Part shown: positions 32,443-40,748 of the stretch, one piece after another
How the letters are laid out: every line of letters starts with the position of its first letter
Numbering within the stretch: the first letter of the stretch is position 1
Assembly: GCA_965221185.1 (NCBI GenBank)
Contig: OZ244866.1
Location: 3,968,001-4,032,000 of the forward strand
DNA: 64,000 bases
From: Aldehydirespirator sp965221185
GTDB taxonomy: Bacteria > Actinomycetota > Acidimicrobiia > Acidimicrobiales > Aldehydirespiratoraceae
Direction: 5' to 3'
Made by a program: the position numbers and the translations under genes
Notes under the pieces: generated by a model
What the model was told of the DNA's origin: nothing
Databases searched by the model: none
What the model saw: only the letters and a program-made list of their open reading frames with translations

Positions 32443-32895
32443 ATGACTGGCGAGCGCGAGCGCCGGCCGATGGCGGTGGCGTGGGACGAGGCCCGGGAGG
32501 TTCTGGTCGTGGTGCTGCTGGCCGCGGCGCTTCTCCATGTCGTCGCACCGATGATCCGCTATGCCGGGATCGGCCACCGATCGTGGTGGGAGGATCTCTA
32601 TGGCGCCCTCGCCAACGTCAACCTGCTTACCGGGGTTCTGCTGCTCGGCGCGGCCGTCGCGGTGTGCACCACGCCGGCGGCTGACCTGGTTCCCCGGCTG
32701 CGGCTGTCGGTTTACTGGGCCGCGGTCACGGTGACCGCGCTCGGTGTCCTTGCGGTCATCAACGTCCTGTCCGTGCCGTCTGCTGGCGATGCGGCCACCT
32801 TGCGGCTGGCCGCCGTGGCCTGGCGTCCGGGACCCGCGTTACTGCTGTCGGGTTCCGCCGCCTGGATGGCACGCCGGGTGGTGCTCTTCGGCTAG
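32443..32895 (+). CDS. Small membrane protein, unknown family
   Basis: A 150-residue protein with four predicted helices: about 20-35 (VLVVVLLAAALLHVVAP), 55-72 (VNLLTGVLLLGAAVAVC), 88-108 (YWAAVTVTALGVLAVINVL) and 120-140. Hydrophilic loops are short; no catalytic motif is visible. ATG at 32443. A 158-bp gap separates it from the STAS gene, and repeat copy D starts at its stop codon. Relation to the nuo locus downstream is unclear. Confidence 0.6.
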   Translation: MTGERERRPMAVAWDEAREVLVVVLLAAALLHVVAPMIRYAGIGHRSWWEDLYGALANVNLLTGVLLLGAAVAVCTTPAADLVPRLRLSVYWAAVTVTALGVLAVINVLSVPSAGDAATLRLAAVAWRPGPALLLSGSAAWMARRVVLFG

Positions 32896-33043
32896 GAGCG
32901 AGCGCAAATTGGTTGCGAGCGCCTCGCCGTGCGGCGTTGTGTTTCCCGCTCTTGTTCGCTGCGCCCACGGGCCGCTCGGGCCACGGCCTCGCTCAGCGCC
33001 TCGCGGGAATCCCTGGTGAACTGCGGCCCATCCGCTCGGCCTC
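32896..33043 (-). repeat. Dispersed inverted-repeat element, copy D
   Basis: About 148 bp, minus orientation, between the small membrane protein gene and nuoA of the second locus. Its right end (CATCCGCTCGGCCTC) and core (TTTCCCGCTCTTGTTCGCTG) match the other copies; the left end is diverged. A 10-bp palindrome TGACGCGTCA (33044-33053) lies directly beside it. Confidence 0.78.
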
Positions 33044-33083
33044 TGACGCGTCACGCGCCGCCTCGCCGGTAAGCTTCCGGCCC

Positions 33084-33449
33084 GTGTCGGAGTTCCTGCG
33101 CACCTATCTGACCGTCGGCATATTCGGGGCTCTCGGCGCCGTCATCGTGGCCGCGCTTCTGGGCGTGGGCCGCGTCTTGCGGCCGTCCCGTCCCACCCCG
33201 GCGAAGATGGAGAACTACGAGTCCGGCGTGGACCCCACCGGGGACATGTGGTCGCAAGCCAACATCCGCTACTACGTCTTCGCCCTCCTGTTCGTGCTGT
33301 TCGATGTGGAGGCCGTCTTCATCTTCCCGTGGGCCGCCCGTCTGGAGGCCTACGCCGTGTTCGGCCTGGTGGAAATGGCCATCTTCATATTCATCCTGCT
33401 CCTCGGCCTGCTCTACGCCTGGCGCAAGCGGATGCTGAGATGGATGTGA
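33084..33449 (+). CDS. nuoA: NADH-quinone oxidoreductase subunit A (complex I-2)
   Basis: A 121-residue NuoA of normal length. ENYESGVDPTGDMW is the loop between helices 1 and 2, in which the usual Cys of the ECG motif is replaced by Ser (ESG). RYYVFALLFVLFDVEAVFIFPWA is the second conserved block. GTG at 33084. First gene of the 11-gene complex I-2 locus. A 13-codon frame (33446-33487) starts on its stop and ends inside nuoB. Confidence 0.92.
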   Translation: MSEFLRTYLTVGIFGALGAVIVAALLGVGRVLRPSRPTPAKMENYESGVDPTGDMWSQANIRYYVFALLFVLFDVEAVFIFPWAARLEAYAVFGLVEMAIFIFILLLGLLYAWRKRMLRWM

Positions 33450-33477
33450 CCGTGAGCCTCTTGGCAGGGGCAGCCCG

Positions 33478-33978
33478 ATGGGCCTAGTCGAGTCGGGCAA
33501 GGTCCCCAAGCCGCTCTCGACCCTGCTCAACATGAGCCGCAAGTACTCGCTGTGGGTATACCAGTGGGGCCTGGCCTGCTGCGCCATCGAGATGGGGGCC
33601 GCCTTCGGCTCGCCCCGCTACGACGTCATGCGCCTCGGGGTGATCCCCCTTCCCGCCAGCCCCCGCCAGGCCGATCTGGTGGTGATCTCGGGCACCGTGA
33701 CCGACAAGATGGCGCCGTCGGTGCGCCGCCTCTACGAGCAGATGCCCGACCCCAAGTACGTGATCTCCATGGGGTCGTGCGCCAACTGCGGCGGGCCCTA
33801 CTGGGACAGCTACTCGGTCACCAAGGGCGTCGACCAGATCGTGCCGGTGGACGTGTACGTGCCCGGCTGCCCGCCCCGGCCCGAGGCCCTGCTCGAGGGG
33901 ATCGTGATGCTGCAGGAGCGCATCCAGAACGAGGACATGGGCGAGCGCTGGAGGGGTGAGCCGATTGTCATCGACTGA
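33478..33978 (+). CDS. nuoB: NADH-quinone oxidoreductase subunit B (complex I-2)
   Basis: A 166-residue N2-cluster subunit. Ligands: WGLACCAIEMG, SMGSCANCGGPYWDSYS and VPGCPPRPEAL. It differs from NuoB of complex I-1 in the loop after SMGSC (ANCGGPYWDSYS against ASSGGMFNNYA). ATG at 33478 with AGGGG eight bases upstream. Its end overlaps the nuoC GTG by 23 bases. Confidence 0.95.
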   Translation: MGLVESGKVPKPLSTLLNMSRKYSLWVYQWGLACCAIEMGAAFGSPRYDVMRLGVIPLPASPRQADLVVISGTVTDKMAPSVRRLYEQMPDPKYVISMGSCANCGGPYWDSYSVTKGVDQIVPVDVYVPGCPPRPEALLEGIVMLQERIQNEDMGERWRGEPIVID

Positions 33979-34684
33979 CGCCGCCACCAGTGAGACCGAC
34001 GCTCCCGAGGCCGTAGCAGACGTCGATGCCGAGGCGCTCCTGGCGCGCGCCCGCAGCGCAATGGGAGAGGCGCTGGTCGGGTCGCACATCGCCGGCGGCG
34101 AGCTGTGGGTGCGGGTGGAGCGCGAATCGTGGGCGGACCTCGCGGCCTGGCTTCGCAACGAGGAGGGCTTCGGCTTCTTCAACTTCCTGTCGGCCGTCGA
34201 CTGGATGCCGTCGCCGTTCGGGCGTGACATGGACAGCACCGTCGACAGCGCCCTCGATCCGCCCGAGCCCAAGGAGACCCCGCCAGCCGAGACCGGCGTG
34301 GCCGGCGGAGACACGCGCTTCCAGCTCCTGGCCCGAGTGAACGATGTGACGTCGGGCCGCTCGCTGATCGCCAAAGCCGACCTGCCCACCGACGACCTGC
34401 GCGCCCCCAGCTGGGTGCCGGTCTACCCCGGCGCCAACTGGCACGAGCGCGAGGCCTGGGAGATGTTCGGGATCGCCTTCGACGGCCACCCCGGGCTGCG
34501 CCACATCTACCTGCCCGGCGAGTTCGAGGGCCATCCGCTGCGCAAGGACTACCCGCTGCTGGCCCGCAGGGTGAAGCCCTGGCCCGGCATCGTCGACATG
34601 GAACTGATGCCCGAGGCGAACGACGGGGAGGGCGGCACGCCAGCCGCGGTGGGCGACGACGGGGCTGAGGGCGGCACGCCGTGA
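33956..34684 (+). CDS. nuoC: NADH-quinone oxidoreductase subunit C (complex I-2)
   Basis: A 242-residue 30-kDa-type subunit. WHEREAWEMFGIAFDGHPGLRHIYLP and GHPLRKDYPLLARRVKPWPG are the signatures. It is longer than complex I-1 NuoC (162 residues) because of an N-terminal extension, an insertion rich in Pro/Glu (about 100-120) and a tail with two EGGTP copies. GTG at 33956 lies within nuoB; the stop overlaps the nuoD GTG (GTGA). Confidence 0.92.
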   Translation: MSRLSSTDAATSETDAPEAVADVDAEALLARARSAMGEALVGSHIAGGELWVRVERESWADLAAWLRNEEGFGFFNFLSAVDWMPSPFGRDMDSTVDSALDPPEPKETPPAETGVAGGDTRFQLLARVNDVTSGRSLIAKADLPTDDLRAPSWVPVYPGANWHEREAWEMFGIAFDGHPGLRHIYLPGEFEGHPLRKDYPLLARRVKPWPGIVDMELMPEANDGEGGTPAAVGDDGAEGGTP

Positions 34685-35850
34685 CCGTCACCGAGCGCCA
34701 GCAGCTCAGCTACATCGCCGCGCAGGCCGCCGACGCCCGCGTCAACCTCGAGATCGAGACCGAGGGCATGACCCTCAACATCGGCCCCCAGCATCCGGCC
34801 ACCCACGGGACGCTGCGCATCGTGGCCAAGCTCGACGGCGAGCAGGTCGTGGCGGCGGATCCGATCATGGGATACATGCACCGCGGCTACGAGAAGCTGG
34901 CCGAGGTGCGGACGTATCCACAGGTCACCACCCTGATCAACCGCATCGACTGGCTCGGAAGCTTCGCCAACGAGGTGCCCTTCATCCTCGCGGCCGAGCG
35001 TCTCATGGAGTTGGAGGCGCCTCCCCGGGCCCAGTGGATCCGCACCGTCCTGTTCGAGCTGAGCCGCATCGCCAACATCACGCTGTTCCTGGGCGACATG
35101 GCCGTGCAGGTGGGCGCCATCACCCCGGTGTTCTTCGCCTTCCGCGACCGCGAGCATGTGCTCAACCAGATCGAGGCCGCCACCGGCGGGCGCTTCCACC
35201 CGAACTTCGACCGCATCGGCGGCATCAAGGACGATCTGCCCGCGGGCTGGATCGCCGAAACCCACCAGGCCATGCGCAAGATCCGCTCCTTCTGCGACGA
35301 GATCGAGGAGCTCGTGGAGGGCAACGAGATCTTCCAGGCCCGCACCCGGGGCATCGGCGTGATCCCGCCGGATGTGGGGCTGTCCTATGGCCTGTCCGGC
35401 CCGAACATCCGGGCCTCCGGGGTGGACTGGGACGTGCGCCGGGACAGTCCCTGCGGGCTGGTCCACGACCAGGTCGACTGGAAGGTCTGGACCCATCCCG
35501 ACGGCGACTCTTTCGCCCGGTTCTGGGTGCGGCTCCAGGAGACCCGGGAGGCGACCAAGATCGTCGACCAGCTGCTTGACGGGATCCCGCCGGGGCCGAT
35601 CATGGCCAAAGTGCCCGTCATCATCAAGGTGCCCGCGGGCGAGGCCTTCGTCGAGACCGAGAACCCCCTCGGCGTGATGGGCTACTACGTGGTGTCCAAG
35701 GGAGACCTGTACCCGTTCCGGGTAAAGATCCGCTCGGCGTCGTTCTCCAACGTGTCGATCACGCCGTGGCTGCTCAAAGGGGTCTACGTTCCCGACATCA
35801 TCACGATTCTGGCAAGCCTCTACTTCATCCTCGGAGACATCGACCGATGA
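34681..35850 (+). CDS. nuoD: NADH-quinone oxidoreductase subunit D (complex I-2)
   Basis: A 389-residue 49-kDa-type subunit with NIGPQHPATHGTLRIV (quinone-site His), GYMHRGYEKLAE and the C-terminal LASLYFILGDIDR. Unlike complex I-1 NuoD it has only a short N-terminal extension. GTG at 34681 overlaps nuoC. The stop (TGA 35848-35850) overlaps the ATG of the first of three 47-bp tandem micro-ORFs that lead directly to nuoH; no nuoE, nuoF or nuoG lies between. Confidence 0.95.
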   Translation: MTVTERQQLSYIAAQAADARVNLEIETEGMTLNIGPQHPATHGTLRIVAKLDGEQVVAADPIMGYMHRGYEKLAEVRTYPQVTTLINRIDWLGSFANEVPFILAAERLMELEAPPRAQWIRTVLFELSRIANITLFLGDMAVQVGAITPVFFAFRDREHVLNQIEAATGGRFHPNFDRIGGIKDDLPAGWIAETHQAMRKIRSFCDEIEELVEGNEIFQARTRGIGVIPPDVGLSYGLSGPNIRASGVDWDVRRDSPCGLVHDQVDWKVWTHPDGDSFARFWVRLQETREATKIVDQLLDGIPPGPIMAKVPVIIKVPAGEAFVETENPLGVMGYYVVSKGDLYPFRVKIRSASFSNVSITPWLLKGVYVPDIITILASLYFILGDIDR

Positions 35851-35990
35851 TTGCCTGGCGCGCTGAGCATGAGACGGCTGCGGGGGCCGACCGATGATTG
35901 CCTGGCGCGCTGAGCATGAGACGGCTGCGGGGGCCGACCGATGATTGCCTGGCGCGCTGAGCTCGAGACAGCTGCGAGGGCCGACCGATG
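35847..35990 (+). repeat. Three 47-bp tandem repeats bridging nuoD and nuoH
   Basis: ATGs at 35847, 35894 and 35941 start three 16-codon frames (MIAWRAEHETAAGADR; the third MIAWRAELETAARADR). Each TGA overlaps the next ATG (ATGA), and the last overlaps the nuoH ATG at 35988. The frames end DR like NuoD and begin MI like NuoH. Units 1 and 2 are identical; unit 3 has four changes that keep the frame open. The reading frame shifts at every unit because 47 is not a multiple of three. Confidence 0.9.
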
Positions 35991-37019
35991 ATCTCGGTGC
36001 TGGCGGAGCTGTCGTACTGGCAGGTCACGTCGATCCGGGTGGTGGCGGGCCTGGTGGCGGTGGTGGCGGTGGCCGGCACGCTGGTCTACGTCCACCTGTT
36101 CAAGATGGTGAGCTTCATGCAGAGCCGGCTGGGCCCCATGGAGGCCGGCCCCTACGGCTCGCTGCAGCTTCTGGCCGAGATCGGCAAGTTCCTCCAGAAG
36201 GAGGACATCGTCCCCCGCCGAGCCGACCGCTTCGTGTTCAAGGCCGCCCCGTTCGTGGTGCTCACCTCCACGTTCCTGCTGCTGGTCGTGCTGCCGGGAG
36301 GCCCGGACGCATGGTTCATCTCCAACGACCTCGGGATCTACCTGGCCATGGCGGTCAGCTCGGTGTCGGTGATCGGGATCCTCATGGCCGGCTGGGGCTC
36401 GGCGTCGAAGTACTCCCTTCTCGGCGGGCTGCGGGCCACCGGCCAGCTAATCGCCTACGAGCTGCCGCTGCTGCTGGCAGTGGTCGGCGTGGTCATCCAG
36501 GCCGAGACGATGAACCTTCAAGGGATCGTGCTGGCCCAGGCCAACGGCGAGATCTTCGGCTGGGGAGCGATGGGCAACCCGTTCATCATCACCCAGTTCG
36601 CCGGCTTCGCCATATTCATGATCGCCATGCAGGCCGAGCTCACGCAGACCCCCTTCGACATGCCGGTGGCCGAGTCGGAGCTGGTCACCGGCTACATGAC
36701 GGAGTACTCCGGCCTGCGGTTCCTGCTGTTCTTCATCGGCGAGTTCGCCACTGCGGGGGTGTTCTCGGCCATCGCCGCGGTGCTGTTCCTGGGCGGCTGG
36801 TACGTGCCGGGCCTCGACCCCGCCGACAACCTCTTCAACGTGATCGGACCGCTGGTGCTGTTCGGCAAGGTGGTGGTCCTGACGTTCCTGGTCTTCTGGG
36901 TCCGGTTCACGTTCCCCCGCTTCCGCGAGGATCAGCTGCAGCGCCTGGCCTGGAAGTTCCTGGTGCCGCTGGCTCTGGCCAACATCGTGGTCACCGGCGT
37001 GCTCAAGGTGGTGCTGTGA
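35988..37019 (+). CDS. nuoH: NADH-quinone oxidoreductase subunit H (complex I-2)
   Basis: A 343-residue quinone-channel subunit with about eight helices. Conserved: FMQSRLGPMEAGPYGSLQ, QAELTQTPFDMPVAESELVTGY and TEYSGLRFLLFFIGEF. The NRPPFDM motif of complex I-1 reads TQTPFDM here, a variant also seen in NADH-module-free complexes. The TGA overlaps an ATG that opens a 14-codon micro-ORF. Confidence 0.94.
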   Translation: MISVLAELSYWQVTSIRVVAGLVAVVAVAGTLVYVHLFKMVSFMQSRLGPMEAGPYGSLQLLAEIGKFLQKEDIVPRRADRFVFKAAPFVVLTSTFLLLVVLPGGPDAWFISNDLGIYLAMAVSSVSVIGILMAGWGSASKYSLLGGLRATGQLIAYELPLLLAVVGVVIQAETMNLQGIVLAQANGEIFGWGAMGNPFIITQFAGFAIFMIAMQAELTQTPFDMPVAESELVTGYMTEYSGLRFLLFFIGEFATAGVFSAIAAVLFLGGWYVPGLDPADNLFNVIGPLVLFGKVVVLTFLVFWVRFTFPRFREDQLQRLAWKFLVPLALANIVVTGVLKVVL

Positions 37020-37063
37020 TGGGCGTGACGGCCGCGGCAGCGGCACCGAAGGCGGTGGTGTGA
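37019..37063 (+). other. Bridging micro-ORF between nuoH and nuoI (complex I-2)
   Basis: MGVTAAAAAPKAVV, 14 codons. Its ATG shares a base with the nuoH stop (TGATG, 37017-37021) and its stop shares a base with the nuoI ATG (TGATG, 37061-37065). It starts MG like NuoI and ends KAVV like NuoH (KVVL), as expected for a junction duplication. Confidence 0.4.
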
Positions 37064-37605
37064 TGGGTCTGGTACCGGGCCTGGTGAAGGGGCTGGTCGT
37101 GACCGGCTCCACGGTGGTGCGCACGGTGTTCCCCAAGCGGGGACTGCGCACGCTGCTGCCCGCGCCGTCGAAGGGCGCGGCCACCGTGCAGTACCCGCAC
37201 GTGAAAGAGGCGCCCCCGCCCCGGGCCCGCGGCGTGATCGCCCTGCACGAGGGCAACTGCACGGCCTGCATGCTGTGCGCGCGGGAGTGCCCCGACTGGT
37301 GCATCTACATCGAGGGCCACAAGGAGAAGGCCCCGCCCCGCCGCGCCGGGGGCAAGCCCCGTCAGGTCAACATCCTCGATCGCTTCGACATCGACTACGC
37401 GCTGTGCATGTTCTGCGGCATCTGCGTGGACGTGTGCCCCTTCGAGGCGCTGTTCTGGAGTCCCGAGTACGAGTTCTCCGAGCCCCGTATCGCGGATTTG
37501 CTCCACGACATGTCGCGACTGTCGGAATGGATGGAGACCGTGCCCGACTTCGAGGACTACGAGTCGGGGTCGGTGGCCAAGAAGCTCAAGGTACCGCCGA
37601 CATGA
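37063..37605 (+). CDS. nuoI: NADH-quinone oxidoreductase subunit I (complex I-2)
   Basis: A 180-residue subunit with two 4Fe-4S motifs: CTACMLCARECPDWC (about 67-81) and CMFCGICVDVCPFEA (about 116-130). ATG at 37063; a GTG one codon earlier is possible. Its TGA overlaps the nuoJ ATG (ATGA). Confidence 0.95.
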   Translation: MGLVPGLVKGLVVTGSTVVRTVFPKRGLRTLLPAPSKGAATVQYPHVKEAPPPRARGVIALHEGNCTACMLCARECPDWCIYIEGHKEKAPPRRAGGKPRQVNILDRFDIDYALCMFCGICVDVCPFEALFWSPEYEFSEPRIADLLHDMSRLSEWMETVPDFEDYESGSVAKKLKVPPT

Positions 37606-38141
37606 CGTCGGCGGGGGTGCTGGCCGCGGGCGCGGCGAGCGGCGACCTGTTCGTGGCGCAGAATGTCTTCTTCGGTGCCATCGCGCTGGTGATGATCGTC
37701 TCCGCGATCCGCTGCGTGACCACCCGCAATGTGGTGCACGCCGCGCTGTGGTTGGTGCTGGTGCTGGCCGGAGCGGCTGCGCAATTCATCCTGCTGGGCT
37801 CGGAGTTTGTGGCCGTCACGCAAGTGCTCGTCTACATCGGCGCCATCGTCGTGCTGTTCCTGTTCGGCATCATGCTCACCAAGGCCTCGATGGGCGACGA
37901 CGACTCGGTGGCGACCGAGAAGCGGCTCATGGCCGGCCTGGTGGCGGTGCTGCTGGCCGTGGTGATGGGCGTCGCGCTGGTCGACAGCTACTCCGACACC
38001 CGGTTGGTGATCGACGAGCCCCAGCGCTTCACGGCCGTGTCCGATGCCATCTTCAGCCAGTACATCGTGGCCTTCGAGGCGGTATCCGTGCTGCTGCTGG
38101 CCGCCCTGATCGGCGCCATCGTCGTGGCCCGCAAGGAGTAG
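37602..38141 (+). CDS. nuoJ: NADH-quinone oxidoreductase subunit J (complex I-2)
   Basis: A 179-residue, five-helix subunit. TRNVVHAALWLVLVLAGAAAQF, AVTQVLVYIGAIVVLFLFGI and VSVLLLAALIGAIVVARKE are typical. Normal length. ATG at 37602 overlaps nuoI. The 107-bp gap to nuoK holds a palindromic element and a 33-codon bridging frame. Confidence 0.92.
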   Translation: MTSAGVLAAGAASGDLFVAQNVFFGAIALVMIVSAIRCVTTRNVVHAALWLVLVLAGAAAQFILLGSEFVAVTQVLVYIGAIVVLFLFGIMLTKASMGDDDSVATEKRLMAGLVAVLLAVVMGVALVDSYSDTRLVIDEPQRFTAVSDAIFSQYIVAFEAVSVLLLAALIGAIVVARKE

Positions 38142-38150
38142 GGGCGAGCG

Positions 38151-38252
38151 ATGATCCTCAACCCCTGTCGTTCTGTTCGCGCTTTTCCGTCACTACACCG
38201 GGTTTCCGCGCACAGATCGGCGGGGACCGTCCATGGAGATGGCGAGCCATGA
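38151..38252 (+). other. Bridging ORF between nuoJ and nuoK (complex I-2)
   Basis: A 33-codon frame from ATG 38151 (9 bases after the nuoJ stop) through the palindromic element at 38168-38220 to a TGA that overlaps the nuoK ATG (38249). It begins MILN, like NuoK (MMLN), and the bases before both starts are similar (GAGCGATGATCCTCAACC and GAGCCATGATGCTCAACC), so the nuoK start seems to have been duplicated before the insertion. Confidence 0.35.
38168..38220 (+). repeat. Palindromic intergenic element, copy 1
   Basis: About 60 bp related to the element at 42654-42708. Outer arms TCGTTCTGT (38168-38176) and ACAGATCGG (38212-38220) are imperfectly paired; the internal sequence GCTTTTCCGTCACTACACCG aligns with the second copy. 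A possible mRNA stem-loop between nuoJ and nuoK. Confidence 0.6.
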
Positions 38253-38548
38253 TGCTCAACCAGTTCCTGCTGCTGGCCGCGGTGCTGTTCTGCATCGGCG
38301 TGTACGGCGTGCTGGCCCGGCGCAACGGGATCATGGTCTTGATGTCGGTGGAGATCATCCTCAACTCCGTCAACATCAACCTGGTCGCCTTCGGGGCCTT
38401 CCGCGACAACGTGGCCGGCGAGGTGTTCGCCCTGTTCGTGATAGCGGTGGCCGCGGCCGAAGTCGGCATCGGATTGGCCATCGTGCTGCTCATCTACCGC
38501 AACCGACGAAGCATCGACCTCTCCGAGGCCGATCTGCTCAAGGGCTGA
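38249..38548 (+). CDS. nuoK: NADH-quinone oxidoreductase subunit K (complex I-2)
   Basis: A 99-residue, three-helix subunit. RRNGIMVLMSVEIILNSVNINLV holds the helix-2 Glu and VAAAEVGIGLAIVLL that of helix 3. Two adjacent ATGs (38249, 38252) are possible. Ends DLSEADLLKG, matching the micro-ORF end after nuoK of complex I-1. nuoL follows after 13 bp with GAGGGAA upstream. Confidence 0.93.
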   Translation: MMLNQFLLLAAVLFCIGVYGVLARRNGIMVLMSVEIILNSVNINLVAFGAFRDNVAGEVFALFVIAVAAAEVGIGLAIVLLIYRNRRSIDLSEADLLKG

Positions 38549-38561
38549 GGGAACCTTCGCC

Positions 38562-40748
38562 GTGGGACTGCTCGCTGCCGCCACGACGGTCGCCTCCGCT
38601 CTCGCGGCCGACGAGCCCGTCGCCCACGGGCCCAGCGCGGTCGACAGCGCCGGGTTCTTCCTCGACTTCGCCTGGCTGATCCCGCTGCTGCCCGCGCTGT
38701 CGTTCGTCGCCATCCTGCTGTTCGGCAAGCGCATGCCCCGCAAGGGCTCCGAGCTCGGACTCGTTGCGGTCGGCGGTTCCTTGTTCGTTGCTCTAGGCGC
38801 GGCGGCCACCTGGCTGGGCCACCGCGACGGCTCGCACGAGGGCGTGCAGGCTGTGCACCGCACGGTGGGATGGCTGCGCTCCGGCGGCATCGAGTATGAC
38901 GCCGGCATCCTGGTGGACGGGCTGTCGGTGATGATGCTGATCGTTGTGACCGCAGTGTCGTTCCTGGTGCACATCTACAGCACCGACTATGTGGCCGGCG
39001 ACGCCCGCTACACCCATTTCTTCGCCTTCTTGAGCTTGTTCACCGCGGCGATGCTGTTCTTCGTCCTCAGCGACAACCTGCTGCAGATGATCGTCGGCTG
39101 GGAGCTGGTCGGCGTCTGCTCGTTCGTGCTCATCGGCCACTGGTGGGAGCACAAGGAGAACTCCGACGCGGCCCTCAAGGCATTCCTCACCAACCGGGTG
39201 GGTGACGTGGGGCTGCTGGTGGGCGTGTCGATCCTGTTCTTCGCCGCGGGCGGCACCTTCGACACGCTGACGATCAGCGAGCGCATCAACACCGGAGAAG
39301 TGAGCCACACCGCGCTGGTGGTCGCGTCGCTGTGCCTGCTGGCCGCGGTGATGTCCAAGTCGGGCCAGTTCATCCTGCACACATGGCTGCCCGACGCCAT
39401 GGCCGGTCCCACACCGGTGTCCGCGTTGATCCACGCGGCGACGATGGTGGTGGCGGGGATCTTCCTGGTGGCCCGGCTCTACCCGGTGTTCTGGGAGGGA
39501 ATGTCCATCGGCGGCTCCAGCATCAACCTGCTGGCGCTGGTGGGCGCGGTCACTCTGCTGTTCGGCGGGATGCTGGCCTTCACCCAGAACGACATCAAGA
39601 AGGTGCTGGCCTACTCCACCGTCAGCCAGCTCGGCTACATGGTGATGGCTCTCGGGGTGGGCGCCTGGACCGCGGCCATGTTCCACCTGTTCACCCACGC
39701 CTTCTTCAAGGCCTGCCTGTTCCTGGGGTCGGGCTCGGTGAGCCACGCGGTGCACAGTTTCGATATGAAGACCGACATGGGCGGCCTGCGAAAGGTGATG
39801 CCCCACACCTTCCGGACGTTCCTGGTGGCGACGGTGGCCCTGATGGGTGTGCCCCCGCTGGCCGGGTTCTGGTCCAAGGACGAGATCCTGGCCGGTACCG
39901 GTGGCTGGGGCCTGTTCGGCGGCACCGGCGGCAACGGCTCCTACACCCTGATGCTGGTGATGGGGATGCTGGGCGCGGCGGTGACCGCGGCCTACATGAC
40001 CCGGGTCGTCTATCTCACTTTCTTCGGCACGTACCGGGGCCACGGCCATCCCCATGAGTCCGGCCCGCGCATCGTCGGGCCGCTGTACGTGTTGGCCTTC
40101 TTCGCGGTGGTGGCCGGGCTGTTCAACATGCCCAAGGGCTTCCAACTGTGGCCCGAGGCGTGGCAGGAGCGCTTCGGCCACTACGTCGAGCCGGTGGCGG
40201 CCTACTTCCCGGCCATCGGTCACGCCAAGCCGAGCTGGTCGCTGGCCATCGTCTCGGTGCTGGTGGCGCTGGCCGGCGCGGGTTTGGCCTGGCGCTACTA
40301 CTTCAAGGCCGTCGACAGTCGCTCGGTGGCGTCCGGCGATTCCCTCACCGGGATTCCTGACGGCCCGGTGTCCCGCGGCGGGCTGCCCCGGGCTGTGCAC
40401 ACGACCCTGGCCAACAAGTACTACTTCGACCACCTGTACACCGGCGTGATCGTCAAGGCGGTGAAGGGTCCGCTGGCCAAGGCCACGTACTGGTCCAACC
40501 AGCGGATCATCGACGGGGTAGTGAACGAGGCCGGCCGGCGGTCGGTGGCCGCGGGCCGCGCCGTGTACGACCATGTCGACCAGGGCCTCATCGACAACGT
40601 CGTCATCGACGGCTCGGGCCGAGCCTCCGACAACGCAGGCGAGGGCCTGCGGACCATGCAGACCGGCAAGGTCCAGCAGTACGCGGCCATCCTGTTCGCG
40701 GCCGCCGCCGTGCTCGCCGGCGTGTTCATGATCGTCCTTTCGCTGTGA
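38562..40748 (+). CDS. nuoL: NADH-quinone oxidoreductase subunit L (complex I-2)
   Basis: A 728-residue antiporter-like subunit, about 100 longer than NuoL of complex I-1. IVGWELVGVCSFVLIGHWW holds the helix-5 Glu; SKSGQFILHTWLPDAMAGPTPVSALIHAATMV is the channel region; GFWSKDEILAG follows. The extra length is in the C-terminal part (about 600-728), with repeated amphipathic stretches and a last helix (AAILFAAAAVLAGVFMIVL). GTG at 38562. The 3' end is part of a 263-bp tandem duplication with the nuoM start. Confidence 0.95.
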   Translation: MGLLAAATTVASALAADEPVAHGPSAVDSAGFFLDFAWLIPLLPALSFVAILLFGKRMPRKGSELGLVAVGGSLFVALGAAATWLGHRDGSHEGVQAVHRTVGWLRSGGIEYDAGILVDGLSVMMLIVVTAVSFLVHIYSTDYVAGDARYTHFFAFLSLFTAAMLFFVLSDNLLQMIVGWELVGVCSFVLIGHWWEHKENSDAALKAFLTNRVGDVGLLVGVSILFFAAGGTFDTLTISERINTGEVSHTALVVASLCLLAAVMSKSGQFILHTWLPDAMAGPTPVSALIHAATMVVAGIFLVARLYPVFWEGMSIGGSSINLLALVGAVTLLFGGMLAFTQNDIKKVLAYSTVSQLGYMVMALGVGAWTAAMFHLFTHAFFKACLFLGSGSVSHAVHSFDMKTDMGGLRKVMPHTFRTFLVATVALMGVPPLAGFWSKDEILAGTGGWGLFGGTGGNGSYTLMLVMGMLGAAVTAAYMTRVVYLTFFGTYRGHGHPHESGPRIVGPLYVLAFFAVVAGLFNMPKGFQLWPEAWQERFGHYVEPVAAYFPAIGHAKPSWSLAIVSVLVALAGAGLAWRYYFKAVDSRSVASGDSLTGIPDGPVSRGGLPRAVHTTLANKYYFDHLYTGVIVKAVKGPLAKATYWSNQRIIDGVVNEAGRRSVAAGRAVYDHVDQGLIDNVVIDGSGRASDNAGEGLRTMQTGKVQQYAAILFAAAAVLAGVFMIVLSL

